The position numbers and the translations under genes were made by a program. Below the pieces are notes generated by a model. It saw nothing but the letters and a program-made list of their open reading frames with translations, had not been told where the DNA came from and ran no database searches. Below, piece after piece: positions 41,675 through 49,561 of a stretch of DNA of 64,000 nt. The first letter of the stretch is position 1. The number at the start of each line of letters is the position of its first letter. Origin of the DNA: Candidatus Sphingomonas colombiensis (GTDB lineage Bacteria > Pseudomonadota > Alphaproteobacteria > Sphingomonadales > Sphingomonadaceae); NCBI GenBank assembly GCA_029202845.1, contig CP119315.1, positions 2,449,001 to 2,513,000 of the forward strand, in the 5' to 3' direction.

Positions 41675-42763
41675 TCAACGAAGCGGCGGGAGGCCATCCA
41701 TGATCGCGGTCAGTGCCAGCGCGTTTTCGCGCTCCATCGCGCTGTGCCCCGCATTCGTCACCACAAAGGTCGCGGGCTCGGTTCCCGCATCGGCAAGGGC
41801 CGCAGCGAGGCGTGACGCCTGCGTCAGCGGGCAGACGAGATCGAACCGGCCGTGAACGATATGGACCGGGATGCGCGCCAGCGTCGCGGCGTTGCGGATG
41901 ATATGATCCGGCTCCATGAACAGCGCGTTGGCGAAGAAATGCGCCTCGATCTGCGCGAAGCATAAGGCGAACGTCTCGTCGCCGAACTTTCCGCCGTCTT
42001 CGGTATCGGGGATCGCATTGGAGATCGTCCCTTCCCACACCGACCAGGCGAGCGCCGCCGCCAACTGGCGCGTGCGCTCGTCCTCTGTCGTCGGCACCAT
42101 GTCGAAGATCGCCTTATAGGCTTTCATCACATCTCCGCGATCCGCGGGTGCGATCGGCGCGAGGAAATCGCGCCATGCCTCGGGATAGCTGACATAGGCG
42201 CCCGGCGCGTTCAGCGCGAACGGGGACTGCGCGAACGTCGCAGCATTGCCCTGATACATGAAATGGAGATCTTCCGGCGCGCCAAGGAAAATGCCGCGCA
42301 GGATCAGGCTGGCGCAATGTTCAGGATGAGCGATCGCATATGCCATCGCCAGCGTGCTGCCCCAGCTTCCTCCGAATACATGCATCTTGCCGCTGATGCC
42401 GAGCGCGTCGCGCAGCCGGTTGATGTCAGCGACGAGGTGCGGCGTCGTATTGTTGGCGAGCGCAACCGCCGGCCCGGCCGACGCCACCGTCGGCTCGCTT
42501 TTGCCACAGCCGCGCTGATCGAACAGGATGACGCGATAGCGATCCGGATCGAAAAATCGCGCCATGACGGGCGCGCATGCCCCGCCGGGTCCACCGTGAA
42601 GGAACATGACGGGCTCACCGGCCGGGTTGCCATATTCTTCCCAGTGGAGGCGATGGTCGGGATCATGATCGACCTGCAACAGCCCGCTGTTTCGGGCTTC
42701 GGCCTCGGGATAACGCCATTCATCGACGATCTTGCTGGTTTGTTGCAGCCCCGAGAAATCCAT
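41675..42763 (-). CDS. pip: Prolyl aminopeptidase (S33)
   Basis: A 362-aa alpha/beta-hydrolase of the proline iminopeptidase family. Oxyanion motif HGGPGG at 56-61, FDQRGCGKS at 81-89, nucleophile Ser133 in GGSWGS, Asp in HGRFDLVCP and His in AGHSAME near the end. It removes N-terminal proline from peptides in the cytoplasm. The start at 42763 (MDFSGLQQ) leaves a ~25-residue N-terminal extension relative to typical Pip; the open frame further upstream to 42943 is Arg/Pro shadow sequence. It fits the peptide-scavenging character of the region but is not in an operon with it. Confidence 0.92.
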   Translation of the reverse strand: MDFSGLQQTSKIVDEWRYPEAEARNSGLLQVDHDPDHRLHWEEYGNPAGEPVMFLHGGPGGACAPVMARFFDPDRYRVILFDQRGCGKSEPTVASAGPAVALANNTTPHLVADINRLRDALGISGKMHVFGGSWGSTLAMAYAIAHPEHCASLILRGIFLGAPEDLHFMYQGNAATFAQSPFALNAPGAYVSYPEAWRDFLAPIAPADRGDVMKAYKAIFDMVPTTEDERTRQLAAALAWSVWEGTISNAIPDTEDGGKFGDETFALCFAQIEAHFFANALFMEPDHIIRNAATLARIPVHIVHGRFDLVCPLTQASRLAAALADAGTEPATFVVTNAGHSAMERENALALTAIMDGLPPLR

Positions 42764-42896
42764 GTTCGCCCGCCTGTGTTTGTGATTTGGGTTCAGCATA
42801 GCGGGCGGCATTGATTGGCGACAGTCCGCTTGGCTGCGCGGCGATCCGTGCGCGCCGGGTGATCGTCCGTAATCCGCCGATCGCGGCGGTGAAGGA

Positions 42897-43799
42897 TTAT
42901 TCCGCCGCGAAGTATGCGCCGAGCAATCCCGCGTTTCCGCCAAGAATCGTCGTTGCCAATATCGGTTCGGCGGGCGTGGACAACATGTTTGCGCGAACCT
43001 TGCGATCGATATGGGCGATCAGTTCGCTGGAGTTGGAAAGACCGCCTCCCACCGGCACGATGCTCGCCGGAAAAGTGTTGAGAATGGCTGACAGGGCCCC
43101 CGCCAAAATATCGGTGAAATATTCAACCGTGGTGATGGCATTGGCATCACCCGCGCTGAAGCCGAGCGTGATCTCCTTGCTGGTCAGTATCTCGCCGCTC
43201 AGGAAATGATGAAGCCGTTCCAGGCCGCGCGCGCTGCCCAGCGTGTCGAGGCACCCCGTCCGGCCGCAGCCGCATTTGAACACGGGTATCGCGCCCGGCA
43301 TATTGGGGGCCGGGATCATGATCTGGCCGTGGCCCCATTCGCCGCCCACGCCGAGCGCGCTGGTGACGACCCGGCCGTTCTCGATGATGCCGCCGCCGAC
43401 GCCGGTGCCAAGGATCAGGCCGAAAACGCGATCATGCTCGACCGCCACGCCCAGCCTTGCCTCGCCCAGCACGAACGCATCGGCATCGTTGATGACGAAG
43501 ACCGGGCGGCCCAGTGCCGCCGCTAGGTCGTGCGCGAGCGGCCGGCCGTGGGTGCAGCCGACATTGGCGGAAACGATCTTGCCGCCATCGCGCGCGACAA
43601 GGCCCGCGATCGCGATCGAGATCGCATCGTCCGGCGCCATGCTGTCGGCGTGGGTCGCCTGAAACTGGCGGAAGATATCGACAAAGGCATCCCAGTCATC
43701 GACCGGGGTGGGGAATTTGACGCGATGGTGGATCGACGCATTTTCGTCGACCAGCGCCATATCCACGAACGAGCCGCCTACATCGGCGCAGATCCTCAC
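42897..43799 (-). CDS. ROK family sugar kinase, probable N-acetylglucosamine kinase
   Basis: A 300-aa ROK kinase. ATP loop DVGGS (residues 5-9), the catalytic Asp region INDADAF, the second phosphate motif LGTGVGGGII, and the zinc motif CGCGRTGCLD (C-x-C-x4-C) are visible. It phosphorylates a hexose in the cytoplasm. Because the neighbouring genes encode NagA, a SIS-type NagB and a NagP-like permease that imports unphosphorylated sugar, GlcNAc to GlcNAc-6-phosphate is the likely reaction. It lies 94 nt downstream of nagA on the same strand, so probably the last gene of the nag operon. Confidence 0.88.
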   Translation of the reverse strand: MRICADVGGSFVDMALVDENASIHHRVKFPTPVDDWDAFVDIFRQFQATHADSMAPDDAISIAIAGLVARDGGKIVSANVGCTHGRPLAHDLAAALGRPVFVINDADAFVLGEARLGVAVEHDRVFGLILGTGVGGGIIENGRVVTSALGVGGEWGHGQIMIPAPNMPGAIPVFKCGCGRTGCLDTLGSARGLERLHHFLSGEILTSKEITLGFSAGDANAITTVEYFTDILAGALSAILNTFPASIVPVGGGLSNSSELIAHIDRKVRANMLSTPAEPILATTILGGNAGLLGAYFAAE

Positions 43800-43893
43800 T
43801 TCTTACCTCCTATCGACCTTGTGTAGAGGTCTTGCGCGATCGTGGCTCGATGCCGACAACCGCCGTAATCATCAATTTCGAAAAGCAACAGGC

Positions 43894-45027
43894 TCAGGCA
43901 GCGAGCGCGACCGGTTCGCCCGCCTGCCACATCGCGCGCAGGCGAAGCTCCGCGTCGAGCCACAGCAGGTCGGCCCGCTGCCCTGGGGCGAGCGAACCGC
44001 GATCACGCAGCCCGAGGAACGCCGCAGGCGCACCGGATGCCATGAACGCTGCCTCTGCCACCGAGAGGCCGATCATCGAAACCGCGTTACGCAGCGCAGT
44101 TTCCATATCGAGATCGGACCCGGCGAGCGTGCCGTTTTCTTCCATGCACACGCCGTTGTGCGCACGGATCGTCTTGCCTTGCAGGTTGAACGTCTTGGTC
44201 GCGCTGCCAACGGTCGGCATGGCGTCGGTCACCAGCATAAAGCGGTCGCGCGGGCGGGAACGGACCGCGATCCGCAATGCGGTGGGCGATATATGATGGC
44301 CATCGACGATGATGCCGGCATAGGCCCGATCATCCTCCAGTGTCGCGCCGACGACGCCGGGCGCGCGATGACCAAGCGGGGACATCGCGTTGAACAGGTG
44401 TGTTACACCCGACACCCCGGCCGCGAAGGCAGATTTCATGCGCTCATAGGAGGCGTCGGTATGCCCGGCGGCGACGATCACGCCGGCCGACACGAGCCGG
44501 CGGATATCGTCATCGGTGCAGGTCTCGGGCGCGAGCGTAACCAGCGTACGACCAGCCTTCAGGCTTGAGAGCAATGCGATCGCATCATCGTCTAGCGTGC
44601 GGAATTTAGCGGGATCGTGCGTACCTTTGCGCGCTGCGCTCAGGAACGGCCCTTCCAGATGAATGCCGATTACGCCGGGAACGCCGGCGTCGATCGCCTG
44701 TTCCACCGCGCGCATCGCGGCATCCACCTTATCGAGATCGTCGGAGATCAGCGTGGGCAGGAAGCTCATCGTGCCATAGCGGCGGTGCGCTGCGCCGATC
44801 CGTGCGATCGCTTCAACTGTAGGGCTGTCGTTCAGGAGCACATCGCCGCCGCCGTTCACCTGCGTGTCGATGAAGCCGGGCAGCAGATAGCCGCCGGCGA
44901 GATCGACCGTCGTATCGGTGTCCGACGCGGGGCGGCTGACGATCACGCCGTCCTCGATCACCACGCCGTCAGCGGTCGCCGGGTGGGCGCCGACGATCGA
45001 ACCGTTGATGAAGCGCGTGCTGCTCAT
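43894..45027 (-). CDS. nagA: N-acetylglucosamine-6-phosphate deacetylase NagA
   Basis: A 377-aa amidohydrolase-superfamily enzyme. Family landmarks in order: PGFIDTQVNGGGDVLLND (55-72; the NagA type without HxH), the metal Glu in HLEGPFLS, VAAGHTDASYERM, the ligand His in VTHLFNAMSPLGHR, and catalytic Asp in LVTDAMPTVGS. It removes acetate from GlcNAc-6-P, giving GlcN-6-P for the SIS-type deaminase encoded immediately upstream (4-nt overlap, ATGA). Cytoplasmic. Very secure assignment supported by context. Confidence 0.95.
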   Translation of the reverse strand: MSSTRFINGSIVGAHPATADGVVIEDGVIVSRPASDTDTTVDLAGGYLLPGFIDTQVNGGGDVLLNDSPTVEAIARIGAAHRRYGTMSFLPTLISDDLDKVDAAMRAVEQAIDAGVPGVIGIHLEGPFLSAARKGTHDPAKFRTLDDDAIALLSSLKAGRTLVTLAPETCTDDDIRRLVSAGVIVAAGHTDASYERMKSAFAAGVSGVTHLFNAMSPLGHRAPGVVGATLEDDRAYAGIIVDGHHISPTALRIAVRSRPRDRFMLVTDAMPTVGSATKTFNLQGKTIRAHNGVCMEENGTLAGSDLDMETALRNAVSMIGLSVAEAAFMASGAPAAFLGLRDRGSLAPGQRADLLWLDAELRLRAMWQAGEPVALAA

Positions 45028-46103
45028 ATCGTCTGCGTAACCTTGCGCAGATGCGGTGGCGCGTCGGGATCAAGCCCGCGTGCGGCCGCGAGCAAGTTCA
45101 CCAGCCGATAGAAGCTCTGGATCATCAATATCGGCTCAACGATCGGGTTCGCCGTGATCGTGGGCAGGTGCGCCGCCGGATCGGCGGCGTCGGCGATCTC
45201 CACGATCGCCCCACGTGCTGCGAACTCGCCCGCGGCGGCGCGGACGTCGTCGCCCACCTTGTCGGATGTGGCGAAGGCGAGGATCGGGAAGCCTTCCCCG
45301 ACGATCGCCATCGGCCCGTGGCGCACCTCGGCGGAGGAAAAGGCCTCGGCGTGCAGCGCACACGTTTCCTTGAGCTTCAGTGCTGCTTCCTGCGCGACGG
45401 CGAGGCTGTATCCACGGCCCATCACGAACAGGTTGGTCGCGCGCGACAGCGCGGTCAATGCCGCGCTCCAGTCGAGATCGAACGCCTGTGCGAGATCGCC
45501 CGGCAATCGCGCGAGGGCTTGGTGCAACGCCTGATCGTCCGCCCAATGCGCGGCAAGCGCGGCAAGCGCGACGAGCGACGTGATATAGGATTTGGTCGCC
45601 GCCACCGATCGTTCCGGGCCCGCATGAAGCAGCAGCGTCTCGTCGGTCAGCGAGGCGAGGGGGGAGGCTTCCTCATTGACCAGCGCGACGGTAAACGCCC
45701 CGGCGGCCTTATACGCCTCCACCGTCCGCAACAGATCAGGGCTGCGCCCGGATTGCGAGATCGCGATGCACAGCGCGCCGCGTGCGTGGAGCGGCGCGGT
45801 GAATATCGACGCGACCGATGGGGCGGCCGACGCGGTAGGGATGCCGATCAGCGTTTCGAACAGATATTTCCCATAAGTCGCCGCATGGTCGGATGATCCG
45901 CGCGCGCAGGTGGCGACGAACGTGGGCGGCGTCGCGCGCACGCGATCGGCGATCCGGGCCAGCGTGTCAGCATTACGGGCAAGAAAACGCGCGGCCGCGT
46001 TGGCGGCCTCTCCTGCTTCGGCGTGCATCAAGGTTTGCTCCGGATCTTTGGCCGGATTTTTCGCGAGAGTGCTGGACATGGGTTTCGGTGTTGCTCTGTT
46101 CAT
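45024..46103 (-). CDS. SIS-domain protein, probable NagB-II glucosamine-6-phosphate deaminase
   Basis: A protein of 359 aa (or 351 aa from the ATG at 46079) with two SIS sugar-phosphate domains: TCARGSSDHAATYGKY and ISQSGRSPDLL in the first, FVMGRGYSLAVAQEAALKLKE and the EVRHGPMA loop in the second. It is like the isomerase half of GlmS without the glutaminase part, as in the NagB-II / AgaS group, which deaminate GlcN-6-P to fructose-6-P. It overlaps nagA by 4 nt and follows cutC by 19 nt. No clear ribosome site is seen for either start. The frame is open further upstream to 46475, but that is a shadow over cutC. Confidence 0.88.
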   Translation of the reverse strand: MNRATPKPMSSTLAKNPAKDPEQTLMHAEAGEAANAAARFLARNADTLARIADRVRATPPTFVATCARGSSDHAATYGKYLFETLIGIPTASAAPSVASIFTAPLHARGALCIAISQSGRSPDLLRTVEAYKAAGAFTVALVNEEASPLASLTDETLLLHAGPERSVAATKSYITSLVALAALAAHWADDQALHQALARLPGDLAQAFDLDWSAALTALSRATNLFVMGRGYSLAVAQEAALKLKETCALHAEAFSSAEVRHGPMAIVGEGFPILAFATSDKVGDDVRAAAGEFAARGAIVEIADAADPAAHLPTITANPIVEPILMIQSFYRLVNLLAAARGLDPDAPPHLRKVTQTI

Positions 46104-46122
46104 CTGTGGGCGGCGCGCAGGT

Positions 46123-46839
46123 TCAGGCACCGTTTGTCGCGTGGCGGAGCGCGGCGACGAGCGCGCCATCGGTTTCGAAGCGCCCGGGGGTCTCAAATCC
46201 CAGCTCGAGCAAGCGCGCGTCCATCGCGGCGGCGCTGCTGCACGAGGCATGGAGCGAAGCGATACCGGTGGCGGCAAGGATCGCCGGCGCGTTGCCGGCG
46301 TTGACGCCGCTGCCGGCGAGTATCTCGACGCGGCCGCTCGCGCGTTCGTGCATCGCGGCGATGACGTCCACGCCGTCAACCGCCTTGCACGCGCCGCCCG
46401 AGGTAAGGATGGTGGATATGCCGAGCGCGACCGCCAGATCGACGGCTTCGACGGGATCGGGGAGCAGGTCGACAACGCGGTGCAGAGTGATCTTCAGGCC
46501 GTGCGCATGTCGCACGAGCCGTTCGAGCAGCGCGCGATCTAGCGTGCCGTTGCGGCCGGATGCGCCGATCACGATGCCCTCAAGCCCGGCGTCGCGTGCG
46601 GCGTCGATGTCACGGAGCATAACCTCACGTTCGGCCACGTCGAAAACGAACGCGCCGCCGCGCGGCCGGATCATCGCCCGCGTCGGGGTCGAACGGGTGG
46701 CGGCGAGCGCCATCAGGCCGACGGTCGGGGTGAGGCCGCCAGTCGCCAGCGCGGAGCACAACTCAATCCGATCGGCGCCGTTCTCTATCGCCGTCAGCAA
46801 ACCGGCGGGCGTATCGACGCAGACTTCGAGCAATATCAT
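46123..46839 (-). CDS. cutC: CutC family protein (TIM barrel)
   Basis: A 238-aa CutC protein, recognisable from LLEVCVDTPAGLLTAIENGADRIELCSAL at the start, IRPRGGAFVF, GIVIGA and LTSGGACKAVDG. CutC was first named for copper tolerance, but its TIM-barrel fold and lack of a clear copper site leave the biochemical role open. Here it is embedded in a nag operon, overlapping the transporter gene stop by 4 nt and 19 nt ahead of the SIS deaminase gene, which favours a role in amino-sugar metabolism. Family secure, function unresolved. Confidence 0.92.
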   Translation of the reverse strand: MILLEVCVDTPAGLLTAIENGADRIELCSALATGGLTPTVGLMALAATRSTPTRAMIRPRGGAFVFDVAEREVMLRDIDAARDAGLEGIVIGASGRNGTLDRALLERLVRHAHGLKITLHRVVDLLPDPVEAVDLAVALGISTILTSGGACKAVDGVDVIAAMHERASGRVEILAGSGVNAGNAPAILAATGIASLHASCSSAAAMDARLLELGFETPGRFETDGALVAALRHATNGA

Positions 46840-48125
46840 TGCCCGCTTTCAGCCTGCTTCACGCGGCTGCCCCAGGTGGCGAAGGAGAAGATGTATCCAT
46901 ATGCGGGCACCATGATGACCAGGAAGACGAGCTGGAAATCGAAATAGTCTTTCATATGAGCGAAAATCTGCGGCAGGACCGCGCCGCCACAAATCGCCAT
47001 GATGAGGATGGCCGAGCCGGTTTCGGTGAATCGGCCGAGCTCGCGGATCGCGAGCGGGAAGATCGCGGGCCACATCATCGCATTGGCGAAGCCCAGCGCG
47101 GCGACGCAGGCGACCGACACATAGCCGGTTGTCATATAGGCGCCGATCACCAGCATCACGCCCATGACCGCGGAGATCGCCAGATAGCGTTCCTGCGAAA
47201 CGAAACGCGGAATGAGGACGAGGCCGGCCAGATAGCCGAGCAGCATCGCGGCAAGCGTGAACGAGGTGTAGAAGGCGGTTTCCTCAAGCGGCAGGCCGAA
47301 GCTGTGGCCGTATGATCCGATCGCGTCGCCGGCCATCACCTCCACGCCGACATAGAGAAACAGGCACAATGCGCCGAGCCAGAGGTGCGGGAATGCGAAC
47401 AGCCCGGCACCGCCGCCCGATTGGTCGCGTACCGACGGCTCCGGCCGGATATCCGGCAGCGGCGAACGCAGCACGAGCAGGCCGAGCAACGCCAGCAGCC
47501 CCGCCATGACCATATAGGGCGTGTGGATATTCGCGGCGAAGGCATCGAGCAGCGCCTCGCGCTCGGCGTGCCCGGAGGCGGCTTTCACCTGCGCATCCAG
47601 TTCGCCGACACCGTGCAGCACCAGCGTGCCGATCACCACGGGCGCAAGAATGCCGGCGAGCTTGTTGAATATGCCCATCACCGCGATGCGCTGCGCCGCG
47701 CTCTCGATCGGCCCGAGGATCGAGACATATGGATTGGCCGCCGTCTGCAGGATGGCGAGGCCGCCGCCGATGATGAAAAGCCCGGAGAGCGCGCCGGAGA
47801 ATATGCGCGTCGTCGCCATCTCGCCGAAGACGACCGCGCCCAGCGCCATGATGAACAGGCCGAGCGTCATGCCCTTCTTCATGCCGGTCCGCCGCAAGAT
47901 CATCGCGGAGGGAAGGGCGAGGAAGAAATAGGACATGTAGAACACCATCGGCACCATGAAGGCCGAGACGTCGTCCAGCGTGAAGGCGAGTTTCACGAAC
48001 GTGATCAGCGGGCCATTGAGCCAGGTCACGAATCCGAAGATGAAGAACATCACCCCGACGATCGCGGCGGTCCCCAACGAGCTGGCGCCCTTGCCTTCGG
48101 TTTGTGTCGCGACCTGCGCCGTCAT
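46836..48125 (-). CDS. Sugar MFS permease, NagP-like (FucP/GGP family)
   Basis: A 429-aa inner-membrane transporter with twelve predicted helices. The family pattern FFIFGFVTWLNGPLI near the start and ILQTAANPYVSILGP in the fourth/fifth helix region are typical of the FucP/GluP/NagP group of proton-coupled sugar permeases. With nagA, a deaminase and a kinase downstream, N-acetylglucosamine is the likely substrate. The start at 48125 has GGGAGG upstream; the frame is open to 48245 but the extra residues overlap the regulatory region. First gene of the operon, divergent from the ROK regulator. Confidence 0.92.
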   Translation of the reverse strand: MTAQVATQTEGKGASSLGTAAIVGVMFFIFGFVTWLNGPLITFVKLAFTLDDVSAFMVPMVFYMSYFFLALPSAMILRRTGMKKGMTLGLFIMALGAVVFGEMATTRIFSGALSGLFIIGGGLAILQTAANPYVSILGPIESAAQRIAVMGIFNKLAGILAPVVIGTLVLHGVGELDAQVKAASGHAEREALLDAFAANIHTPYMVMAGLLALLGLLVLRSPLPDIRPEPSVRDQSGGGAGLFAFPHLWLGALCLFLYVGVEVMAGDAIGSYGHSFGLPLEETAFYTSFTLAAMLLGYLAGLVLIPRFVSQERYLAISAVMGVMLVIGAYMTTGYVSVACVAALGFANAMMWPAIFPLAIRELGRFTETGSAILIMAICGGAVLPQIFAHMKDYFDFQLVFLVIMVPAYGYIFSFATWGSRVKQAESGQ

Positions 48126-48341
48126 TGCTTTTTTCCTCCCGCGCGTTGCTGCGCGCGCTGTTTTGCGCCGTGAAACGCCAATTTTCGAGCGGGAATCCGC
48201 GCCTTCAGACGGGCCAAATTTGGCGCGATCCGTGGCGCATGTCAAACTATGTCGGGTATCTTAATTCAAAATATGAAATAAATATTGCACTTGAGTTCGA
48301 ATTTGATTTTAATGCGCCCGGCAAGAGGAGCATCGCGCCCA
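48126..48341. promoter_or_regulatory. Divergent promoter region between nagP-like and ROK regulator genes
   Basis: A ~215-bp gap whose right part (48257-48313) is AT-rich, with alternating A/T blocks on both sides of TATTGCACTTGAG. This is where a NagC-like ROK regulator would bind to control both directions. I do not see a perfect palindrome, so the operator itself is not defined. Confidence 0.5.
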
Positions 48342-49463
48342 ATGCTGACGGAAATGCACGCCCAGATCCTGCGCTTGATCAACCAGTCGGGCCCGCTCAG
48401 CCGCACCGAGCTGGGGCGGGAGTTGGGCGTCAGCAAAGGTTCGATGTCGGCGCTGGCCGCTGATCTCATCGAAAGCGGCATGCTGACCGAGGGCGAGGTC
48501 GTGCATGGCGCGGGCCGCCCGTCGATACGGCTGGAGCTGGCCGCTTCCTCGACCTTCTTCATCGGCGTCTCGCTGGCGTCCGGGCCGTTCATCCTGCGTC
48601 TGACCGATATGCACGGCCGCGTCGTTGGCGAGGTCACGATGTCCAGCGGCACGCAGCCCGAGGACGTGGCTTCCGCCGTGGCGCAAGCGGTCGATCAGGT
48701 GCTGGCGCGCGAAAATGGCGCGCGGGAGCGGCTGGCGGGGATCGGTATCGCGATTCCCGGCCTTGTGGATGCGGCGAGCGGCGCCTGTGTTCGATCGACG
48801 CTGCTCGGCTGGCGTGACGTTCCGATCGGCCCGATGATCGCCGAGGCGACCGGCTTTGCGACCTTTGTGGAAAACGACGCGAATGCGCTGGCGCTGGGCG
48901 AGCATCTGTTCGGCAGCCTGCGCGGGATCGACGCATGCGCGGTCGTCTCGGTCGGCGACGGCATCGGGTGCGGCCTTATCATCAATGGCGAGTTGCATCG
49001 CGGCGCGCGTGGCGGCGCGGGCGAAATCGCCCATGCGACGATCGAACTGAATGGCCTGCCGTGCAAATGCGGCAAGCGCGGCTGCCTCGATACGCTGGCG
49101 TCCGCCAAGAGCATCGCCAATTTCGCGCGGAACGCCGGCTTGCCGGAAGATCTGGTCGCGCTCGGTGCGGCGGCGGATCACGGCGATCAGGGGGCCGTGG
49201 CGATCCTGCACAAAGCGGGCGAGGCGCTCGGTCTCGCCGTGTCACAGTTAATTCAGGCGCTCGATCCGGATCGTATCGTGATCGCGTTGTCCGATGGGCC
49301 GCTCGACGGCTCTTACGCCCATGTCATCCGCCAGACGATCAAGGCGAATGTGATGGGCAGCGAAGCGCGCCAGATCGACATCGCCATGATGCACCTCGGG
49401 CCGGAAGCCTGGGCGATCGGTGCCGCCAGCGTCGCGGCGGGGCGAGGTCTGTTCCGGATCTAA
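48342..49463 (+). CDS. ROK family transcriptional regulator (NagC/Mlc-like)
   Basis: A 373-aa regulator: an N-terminal winged helix (about 5-60, SRTELGRELGVSKGSMSALAADLIESGML) joined to a ROK sugar-binding domain with GIGIAIPGLVD, ENDANALALGEHLFG, GDGIGCGLIINGELHRGARGGAGEI and the zinc motif CKCGKRGCLD. It likely senses GlcNAc or GlcNAc-6-P and controls the divergent nag operon and perhaps the TBDR downstream. ATG at 48342 is preferred for the AGAGGAG 11 nt upstream; ATG 48312 and TTG 48285 are in frame alternatives. Confidence 0.9.
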   Translation: MLTEMHAQILRLINQSGPLSRTELGRELGVSKGSMSALAADLIESGMLTEGEVVHGAGRPSIRLELAASSTFFIGVSLASGPFILRLTDMHGRVVGEVTMSSGTQPEDVASAVAQAVDQVLARENGARERLAGIGIAIPGLVDAASGACVRSTLLGWRDVPIGPMIAEATGFATFVENDANALALGEHLFGSLRGIDACAVVSVGDGIGCGLIINGELHRGARGGAGEIAHATIELNGLPCKCGKRGCLDTLASAKSIANFARNAGLPEDLVALGAAADHGDQGAVAILHKAGEALGLAVSQLIQALDPDRIVIALSDGPLDGSYAHVIRQTIKANVMGSEARQIDIAMMHLGPEAWAIGAASVAAGRGLFRI

Positions 49464-49561
49464 CCGCATTTCGAACCCGCGAGCCTGGCTCGCACGTGGA
49501 GGAGGCCCGGTCAGCCTGAATGGCGGCCGAGGCTCAAGCAATAGTCATTGAAGGGGATATC

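Noticed and set aside
46104..46475. N-terminal extension of the SIS-domain protein
   Set aside because: Ser/Arg/Pro-rich shadow of cutC; real SIS proteins of this type start near 46079-46103.
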